A stretch of 64,000 bases of DNA. Origin: Pseudomonas sp. B28(2017). GTDB lineage: Bacteria > Pseudomonadota > Gammaproteobacteria > Pseudomonadales > Pseudomonadaceae. The notes under the pieces are model-generated. The model saw nothing but the letters and a program-made list of their open reading frames with translations, was not told the origin of the DNA and did not search any database. This document shows positions 57,232 to 64,000 of the stretch, one piece after another. The stretch is from contig NZ_NEJH01000003.1 in assembly GCF_002113025.1 (NCBI RefSeq), forward strand, positions 124,001 through 188,000, in the 5' to 3' direction. The position numbers and the translations under genes are program-made. Position 1 is the stretch's first letter, and each line of letters starts with the position of its first letter.

Positions 57232-57487
57232 CGGGGCATTCTAGGGGGCCGCGACACACCGGGCAAACTCCGCTTCGCTTTAACCGATGAAAGTTATGCG
57301 AAGGACGACCGGTCGGTCATCGGCTGCGGGCGCTGGCGGGGCGTGTCTTCAGCGTTTTCAGGGGCGTCGGCGGCTGAAAATTTTGGCGATTTATTGATCA
57401 GCAGCAGTTTGGTCCGGGCAATTGCTTGTGTATGCTCCGAGCAGTTTCGGGCTCATGCTCATCATTATAAGAACAAGAACATCGCCT

Positions 57488-60358
57488 ATGACCCTCAGCT
57501 TCGACCTGTCGGGCCCCATCGTGGAACCCCGGGAGATCCGTAAACAGTACGCCTTGGAAATGGCGGTCGAACGCACGCGCCTGTTGTATCAGGGCTCGCT
57601 GCTGCCCACGTTGTTCATGCTGATCAATGGCCTGGTCTGCGCCGGTTTGCTCTGGAGTCCGCAGCGCTACTTCCTGGTCAGTGTCTGGCTGGTGTGGTTG
57701 TTGTCTCTGGTGGCATTGCGGGTGATTCAGGTCGCAGCCTTCGATTCGGCAATTCCCAATCGTCAGGCCCATCCCATTTGGCGACGGATGTTTTGGCTGG
57801 GCTCGGGCCTCACCGGTCTGACCCTGGCCGGTGCCGGCATTGCCTTGGCTCCCGCTGATAACTTCATTCAGCAAGCCTGGGTCTTCGGCCTTATCGGTGC
57901 CGCAGCGCTCTCGGCCAGCGTGGCTTACGCGGTCAGTTTGCCGGCTTTTCTGTCGTTCACCTTGCCCTGCCTGCTGCCGGCCATCGCCTATATGTTTTTT
58001 GGGGGGGACGAACAGCAGCAAGGTTGGGGCTGGTTCGGGCTGATTCTACTCGGTGCATTGAGCGTGGTTGCCTGGCAGGTCAATCGATTGATCGATCGCG
58101 GCTTGATGCGACGCTTTCAGAATCAGGCACTGATCGAGCATCTGCAGCAGGCGCAAAATTGCAGTGATCAGCTCAATCAGAAGCTGGCCAGGGAAATAGA
58201 ACAGCGCCGACGCGCCGAGGACGAGTTGCGGGAGATTCAGATCGACCTGGAAAACCGTGTCGCTCAGCGCAGCCTGGAACTGGACGCCGCCAACCAGGCG
58301 CTGAGCAAGAGTGAGGCGCGTCTGGCGTTGGCATTGAAGGCCAGCGAATTGGGGTTGTGGGACTGGAACCTGCAAACCGACGAAGTCCATCACACGCAGA
58401 TTCAGGAATTGTTTGGCCTGGAGCCGGAACAGGTCACGGCATTACTGCGGCACCTCAAGCCGCGCCTTCATCCCGAAGATCTTCCTGCGCTGAAAAGGGC
58501 GCTGGTCGAGCATATGAAGGGCCGCACCGAGGACTACCAAATCGAGTATCGCGTACGACATGGCGACGGCCACTGGGTCTGGATCGAGGACCGTGGGCGG
58601 GCGGTCGAACGTGCCGAGAACGGCCGGGTGATTCGCATGGTCGGCACTCGCCGCGACATCAGCGTCAGCAAAGGCCTGGAAGAGCAGCGGCAACTGGCGG
58701 CGACCGTGTTCGAAGCGGCCAGCGAAGGGATCGTGATTTTCGATCCGGACTACGCCCTGATCGCGATCAATCAAGCCTTCAGTCGAGTGACCGGCTATGA
58801 CATCGAGGACATGATCGGTCGCAATGTCGTTGAGTTGCCATGCAGTCGCGATGCGCGTCGGCATTACGCCGCAATACATCAGGCGCTGGAACAGCAAGGC
58901 AGCTGGCAGGGCGAATTGGTGGAAACCCGCAAGAACGGCGAGATGTACCCGCAATGGCTGCAACTGAATGCTGTACGCGATACCCGGGGAAATGTCAGCC
59001 ATATTGTGGGCTTCTTCGCTGATCTCTCCGCCCGCCGGGAATCCGAAGAGCGAATGCGCTATCTGACCCATTACGACGAACTTACCGGTCTGGCCAACCG
59101 CTCGATGTTCCGCGAGCGACTCAGCGAGGCTCACCAGCGAGTGAGACAGGGCGGTTATCGCAGCCTGGCGTTGCTGCACATCAATCTCGATCGGTTCAAG
59201 CAACTCAACGACAGCCTGGGGCATGAAGTCGCCGACCAGTTATTGCAGAAAATGGCCCGGCGACTGGTGAATGCATTGCCTGAGGCAGACACCATCGCGC
59301 GCCTGTCCGGTGACGAATTTGCCGTGCTGTTCAACTCCTACGGCAACCTTTCGAGCCTTGCCCGGGTGGCAACTCGTCTGGCGAGCAAGTTGCGTTTGCC
59401 GTTGACCATTGAGGGGCATGAACTGGTGGTCAGCGCGTCGATGGGTATCAGCTTGTTGCCGGACAGCGCCCGGGAAATATCTGCATTGGTCAGTCAGTCG
59501 AACATGGCCATGCAGCACGCCAAACACCTGGGTGGTAATAATTTCCAGTTCTACACCGATAGCCTGCAAGCCAGCACGCTGGAGCGATTGCAGCTGGAAA
59601 ACCATTTGCGCAGGGCCGTCGAAGAGCAACAGCTGAAGGTGTTTTACCAACCCAAGCTGTGCCTTGCCACGGGCAAGTTGAATGCCGCCGAAGCCTTGGT
59701 GCGCTGGGATCATCCAACCATGGGGCGCGTGCCGCCGGGGGACTTCATCGGTCTGGCTGAAGAAACCGGATTGATCGGCCCGATCGGTGAGTTCGTGTTG
59801 CGTCAGGCCTGCTGGCAAGCCTGTGAGTGGCAACGGCAGGGGCTTGAGCCGATCCGGGTGTCGGTCAATCTGTCGGTGCATCAATTGCGCCAGGGCAAGC
59901 TGGTCAGCCTGGTGCGACAGGTCCTGGAGGAAACCGGGCTGGCACCGCACTATCTGGAACTGGAACTCACCGAAAGCCAGTTGCTGGACAGCGTCGAACA
60001 CATCATCGCGACGTTCCAGCAGTTGCGGGATCTTGGGGTGAAGCTGGCCATTGACGATTTTGGCACCGGTTACTCATCCCTGAGCTATCTCAAGCGGATC
60101 CCGGTGGATTACGTGAAGATTGATCAGGCGTTTATCCGTGGCTTGGGTGAGAGCAGCGAAGACGCGGCGATTACCCGGGCCATCATTGCCATGGCTCACG
60201 GCCTGTCGCTGAAGGTCGTGGCGGAGGGGGTGGAACGGGGAGAGCAGCTTGAGTTCCTGAAGGCCGAGCGCTGCGATGAAGTACAGGGCTACTTGATCAG
60301 CCGCCCGGTCGAGGCTGAGACGTTGGCCGGTTTGCTGCACGCGCAAGCCGCAAGCTGA
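57488..60358 (+). CDS. Membrane PAS-GGDEF-EAL signalling protein (c-di-GMP turnover)
   Basis: A 956-residue protein. The first 190 residues hold six or so helices of a membrane sensor. Two PAS domains follow (about 280-400 with LGLWDWNLQTDEVHH; 400-525 with AASEGIVIFDPDYALIAINQ). The GGDEF domain (about 530-690) has a degenerate active site RLSGDEFAVLF, with Ser for the first Gly, so cyclase activity is uncertain. The EAL domain (about 700-945) keeps AEALVRWDHP and DDFGTGYSSLSYL, as in active phosphodiesterases. I start at ATG 57488. Confidence 0.92.
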   Translation: MTLSFDLSGPIVEPREIRKQYALEMAVERTRLLYQGSLLPTLFMLINGLVCAGLLWSPQRYFLVSVWLVWLLSLVALRVIQVAAFDSAIPNRQAHPIWRRMFWLGSGLTGLTLAGAGIALAPADNFIQQAWVFGLIGAAALSASVAYAVSLPAFLSFTLPCLLPAIAYMFFGGDEQQQGWGWFGLILLGALSVVAWQVNRLIDRGLMRRFQNQALIEHLQQAQNCSDQLNQKLAREIEQRRRAEDELREIQIDLENRVAQRSLELDAANQALSKSEARLALALKASELGLWDWNLQTDEVHHTQIQELFGLEPEQVTALLRHLKPRLHPEDLPALKRALVEHMKGRTEDYQIEYRVRHGDGHWVWIEDRGRAVERAENGRVIRMVGTRRDISVSKGLEEQRQLAATVFEAASEGIVIFDPDYALIAINQAFSRVTGYDIEDMIGRNVVELPCSRDARRHYAAIHQALEQQGSWQGELVETRKNGEMYPQWLQLNAVRDTRGNVSHIVGFFADLSARRESEERMRYLTHYDELTGLANRSMFRERLSEAHQRVRQGGYRSLALLHINLDRFKQLNDSLGHEVADQLLQKMARRLVNALPEADTIARLSGDEFAVLFNSYGNLSSLARVATRLASKLRLPLTIEGHELVVSASMGISLLPDSAREISALVSQSNMAMQHAKHLGGNNFQFYTDSLQASTLERLQLENHLRRAVEEQQLKVFYQPKLCLATGKLNAAEALVRWDHPTMGRVPPGDFIGLAEETGLIGPIGEFVLRQACWQACEWQRQGLEPIRVSVNLSVHQLRQGKLVSLVRQVLEETGLAPHYLELELTESQLLDSVEHIIATFQQLRDLGVKLAIDDFGTGYSSLSYLKRIPVDYVKIDQAFIRGLGESSEDAAITRAIIAMAHGLSLKVVAEGVERGEQLEFLKAERCDEVQGYLISRPVEAETLAGLLHAQAAS

Positions 60359-60495
60359 CGAGGATATGCAAGGCGCTTTTGTCCTTTAAAACGTGCACCC
60401 GCTGCACCTGGACAGGCGCCAGAGTGCTACATGAAGCGCGGGCACCTGAAATCGAGGGATTCGGTAACGTATTGAGCAGGCAAAAAGCCAATTCA

Positions 60496-60510
60496 TGTAG
60501 TATAACTACA
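60496..60510. promoter_or_regulatory. HexR-type palindrome upstream of the RpiR-family gene
   Basis: TGTAGTATAACTACA is a perfect palindrome apart from its centre and resembles HexR/RpiR operators. It lies about 50 bases before the gene, pointing to autoregulation or control by HexR. Confidence 0.65.
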
Positions 60511-60557
60511 AGCGTGCTACATCCCCGGCACCTGCCAATAACAAAGAGTCCAGCCCT

Positions 60558-61424
60558 TTGAATCTGCTGCAACACATCGCCCAGTCTCGCCACCTGTTAC
60601 GCAAGTCGGAGCTCAAGGTCGCCGACCACGTGCTGCTTGATCCTGCGGCCGTGATGCACAGCTCCATGGCCGACCTGGCCCACAGCGTGGGTATCAGTGA
60701 GCCGACCATCGTGCGTTTTTGCCGTGCCATCGGTTGTTCCGGCTTTCAGGACCTGAAGCTGAAGTTGGCCCAGAGCCTGGCGGCAGGTGCGAGCTTCGGT
60801 CAGTTTGCGATCCATGAAGATGATTCGGTCGCCGACTACAGCCTGAAAATCTTCGACACCACCCTGCATACGCTGATGGAGGTTCGCGAGAAACTCGATC
60901 CGCTGGAATTGCAGAGGGCCGTGACGCTCATGTCCCAGGCCCAGCGCGTCGAGTTCTACGGCTTCGGCGCCTCGGGTGCGGTCGCGGCGGACGCCCAGCA
61001 CAAGTTCTTCCGCTTGCTGCTGACGGCAGCGGCGTATTCCGACCCGCACATGCAGGCGATGTCGGCCGTGACGCTCAAGCCAACCGACGTGGCGATCTGC
61101 ATTTCCCAGTCCGGGCGCTCCAAGGATCTGCTGATCACCGCCAATCTGGTGCGTGAAAGCGGTGCTTCGCTGATCACCTTGTGCCCGAGCCAGACACCAT
61201 TGGCCGAGCTGTCCACGGTCAATCTGGCGATCGATGTGCATGAAGACACTGAAATCTATACGCCGCTGACGTCGCGTATCGCCCACCTGGTGGTGATCGA
61301 CGTGCTGGCGATGGGCGTGGCCATGGCGCGTGGCCCGAGCCTGGTCAACCACCTCAAGAGCGTCAAGCGCAGCCTGCGCAGCTTGCGGTTGTCGCCCAAG
61401 TCGGTGAAAGCGCTGGACGACTGA
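60558..61424 (+). CDS. RpiR-family (HexR-like) transcriptional regulator
   Basis: A 288-residue RpiR-type regulator starting at TTG 60558. The N-terminal HTH reads LLRKSELKVADHVLLDP and HSVGISEPTIVRFCRAIGCS; the C-terminal SIS domain (about 125-265) includes FYGFGASGAVAADAQHKFF and CISQSGRSKDLL, which binds phosphosugars. In P. aeruginosa an RpiR gene stands upstream of the pyruvate carboxylase locus, as here, so it may help set anaplerotic flux. This is a paralogue rather than the Entner-Doudoroff HexR proper. Confidence 0.9.
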   Translation: MNLLQHIAQSRHLLRKSELKVADHVLLDPAAVMHSSMADLAHSVGISEPTIVRFCRAIGCSGFQDLKLKLAQSLAAGASFGQFAIHEDDSVADYSLKIFDTTLHTLMEVREKLDPLELQRAVTLMSQAQRVEFYGFGASGAVAADAQHKFFRLLLTAAAYSDPHMQAMSAVTLKPTDVAICISQSGRSKDLLITANLVRESGASLITLCPSQTPLAELSTVNLAIDVHEDTEIYTPLTSRIAHLVVIDVLAMGVAMARGPSLVNHLKSVKRSLRSLRLSPKSVKALDD

Positions 61425-61549
61425 TCTGAAGACCGCCACAGGTGCAGCGGTGCCCAACCCATCTTCATCGGTCTGTAACCATCGAGCCGCCAAACCGTCA
61501 TCCCCGGTGCCTATCCTGAAACTCCCGTACTCGCCTTGGGAGACTCGAA

Positions 61550-61759
61550 ATGGCCATGCCTTACGAAGAACGCAACAGCGCTGTCAAAACCCGTCGTCAG
61601 CAAGAAGATCAGCGCCGCATGGAATTCCGTCGCGCCATTGAAGATCGCTACGAACGCCGTCAGCTTCTGGCCGAAATTGGCGATTTTCCGGAGTTGGAAC
61701 TCAACTTCTGGCAGGCATCTGCCTCGACTTCCCGTCGAAACGCTCAACCAGCGCGCTGA
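61550..61759 (+). CDS. Small basic/acidic helical protein, unknown
   Basis: A 69-residue charged protein, MAMPYEERNSAVKTRRQQED then RRMEFRRAIEDRYERRQLLA, with GGAG seven bases upstream of the ATG. High helix and coiled-coil content. Its last 59 bases overlap the 3' end of the convergent pycR gene, so the C-terminal tail (SASTSRRNAQPAR) may be antisense-derived. Fair but unproven. Confidence 0.55.
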   Translation: MAMPYEERNSAVKTRRQQEDQRRMEFRRAIEDRYERRQLLAEIGDFPELELNFWQASASTSRRNAQPAR

Positions 61760-62663
61760 TTTGAAGCCGTTCGCTACGGATAAACGCCAGGAAGGCGTGA
61801 GCCACCGGTGACAGGCGTTTCGCCTTGGCCTGCACCAGGCACCAACTGCGAAACAGTGGCAGCTCTTCGACGGGTAGCTCGATCAGCCCACCGGTTGCCA
61901 GCTCAAGGTTCAGGGCGTGGCGCGTCAACAGCGCAACGCCCAGGCCTGCCAGTACACATTCACGCTGGGCTTCGGCAGACGAGACTTCCTGAGTCTGGTT
62001 GAAGTGCACACGTTTCTCTTTGAAGTATTCTTCGCACGCAAGCCGCGTCCCGGACCCAGGCTCACGCAGCAGCAGTGTGTAGGGCTCGAGATCCTGCAAG
62101 CGCAGCGGCCCCATATGACACAGCGGGTGATCTGGTGGCGCCACGGCGACGATCGGGTTGTTCAGGAATGGCAGGAATTCCAGGCCCATGTCCTGGGGCA
62201 CCATGGACATGATCACCAGGTCGTCACGGTTGTCCGACAAGCGCCGAATGACCTGGCCGCGATTGACCACCGTCAGTTGCAGGTTCACCTCCGGGTGCTG
62301 GCGTTTAAAGGCGGCAAACAAGTGCGGTACGAAATACTTGGCGCTGGATTCCACCGCCAGTTTCAGTTGCCCCTGCAGCGAGCCCTGCATGTCGGACAGC
62401 TGCATGTCGAGGTTTTCCAGGCGTCCGAAAATATCCCGGCTGGCCCGCTGTAACGCTTCAGCCGCTTCGGTCATGTAGAGTTTTTTGCCGACGTAATCGA
62501 ACAAAGGCTGGCCAATCAGCTCTTCAAGTTGACGAATCTGCAGGCTGACGGCAGGTTGTGTGAGCGACATTTCCTCGGCCGCGCGACTGTACGACCGCAA
62601 ATCACAGACCTCGTTGAAGATCTGCAATTGCCGCAAAGTCATGCGCATCAATGACTTACGCAT
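61701..62663 (-). CDS. pycR: LysR-family regulator of the pyruvate carboxylase genes
   Basis: A 320-residue LysR regulator: HTH LRQLQIFNEVCDLRSYSRAA and SLTQPAVSLQIRQLEELIGQ, then a CbbR-like effector domain (LLREPGSGTRLACEEYF). It is divergent from pycA with 190 bases between, the arrangement of PycR in P. aeruginosa. The name follows position and family. Confidence 0.88.
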   Translation of the reverse strand: MRKSLMRMTLRQLQIFNEVCDLRSYSRAAEEMSLTQPAVSLQIRQLEELIGQPLFDYVGKKLYMTEAAEALQRASRDIFGRLENLDMQLSDMQGSLQGQLKLAVESSAKYFVPHLFAAFKRQHPEVNLQLTVVNRGQVIRRLSDNRDDLVIMSMVPQDMGLEFLPFLNNPIVAVAPPDHPLCHMGPLRLQDLEPYTLLLREPGSGTRLACEEYFKEKRVHFNQTQEVSSAEAQRECVLAGLGVALLTRHALNLELATGGLIELPVEELPLFRSWCLVQAKAKRLSPVAHAFLAFIRSERLQISALVERFDGKSRQMPARS

Positions 62664-62853
62664 TATCTAGTCACTCTCGTCGCTGGCTGGAGAATCAACT
62701 ATAAGTCTTTACTTATGCGCGACCCAATAATTATTCATTTTTGTTAATCCCTTGTGGGCGCTAGTGTGGACCTGCGACCAAATTGAAACATTTGGTCACG
62801 CGTCGACCTGGTCTAGCAGGTCGTGGGTACCACCGGCTCAAGGGAATTTCCAA
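62664..62853. promoter_or_regulatory. Divergent promoter region of pycR and pycA
   Basis: 190 bases between divergent LysR and pycA genes. The AT-rich stretch near 62698-62750 (ATAAGTCTTTACTTAT, an inverted repeat) could be the LysR binding site; a T-N11-A motif is present in it. Evidence is by inspection only. Confidence 0.5.

Positions 62854-64000
<1,147 letters not shown>

Overview
The window is chromosomal DNA from a Pseudomonas of the fluorescens/putida side of the genus. This is inferred from gene content and order (atpD-atpC-glmU-glmR-glmS, cfaB, cls, a Zur-type zinc island, uvrD, then an RpiR regulator / pycR / pycA), high GC, and typical Pseudomonas REP sequences. It opens inside atpD and closes inside the biotin carboxylase subunit of pyruvate carboxylase (pycA). 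No rRNA, tRNA or CRISPR array was seen.

Layout. 1-5.75 kb: end of the ATP synthase operon, then glmU, glmR and glmS, with five perfect DnaA boxes in 3 kb. 5.76-14.70 kb: a decayed Tn7-like element sitting in the attTn7 site just after glmS. Its ends carry inverted repeats close to Tn7 TnsB sites. Inside are a frameshifted TniQ/TnsD remnant, an AT-rich orphan gene, fragments of an arsJ-like and another MFS transporter, and a five-gene operon: XRE regulator, HsdM, HsdS, Septu PtuA-like ATPase, PtuB-like HNH nuclease. There is no hsdR. This is my best candidate for an undescribed defence system. 14.7-19.5 kb: a tripartite efflux operon (AI-2E family protein, outer-membrane factor, HlyD adaptor, FUSC-like membrane protein). 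20-28.5 kb: LysR regulator, GST, a PNPOx-like/ferredoxin-reductase fusion, a DUF3142 lipoprotein with a large membrane partner, a LysE exporter with an AsnC/Lrp regulator. 28.6-36.2 kb: dihydrolipoyl dehydrogenase, then a translationally coupled operon of three SPFH (HflK/HflC-like) proteins and a P1B-type ATPase, preceded by a Zur-like box.

36.4-39.8 kb: cyclopropane fatty acid synthase, cardiolipin synthase, a DUF3617 protein. 39.8-48.8 kb: a zinc-starvation island with two Zur-type operators: FolE2, a zinc ABC transporter, gamma-carbonic anhydrase, two COG0523 metallochaperone GTPases, small exported proteins, and three paralogue genes that have lost core parts (a ThrRS-like protein without catalytic core, a dihydroorotase stub, an amidase lacking two zinc ligands). 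48.8-64 kb: housekeeping genes (pdxY, thioesterase, cation/proton antiporter, SMI1-like, Tim44-like, uvrD, a PAS-GGDEF-EAL protein, RpiR/HexR-like regulator with an operator-like palindrome, LysR/pycR, pycA).

Functionally, the window joins near-origin housekeeping genes, one horizontally acquired defence cassette at the classical Tn7 hotspot, and a zinc-sparing programme probably spread over two loci (30.2-36.2 and 39.8-48.8 kb). All family calls rest on motifs read from translations; no database search was run.
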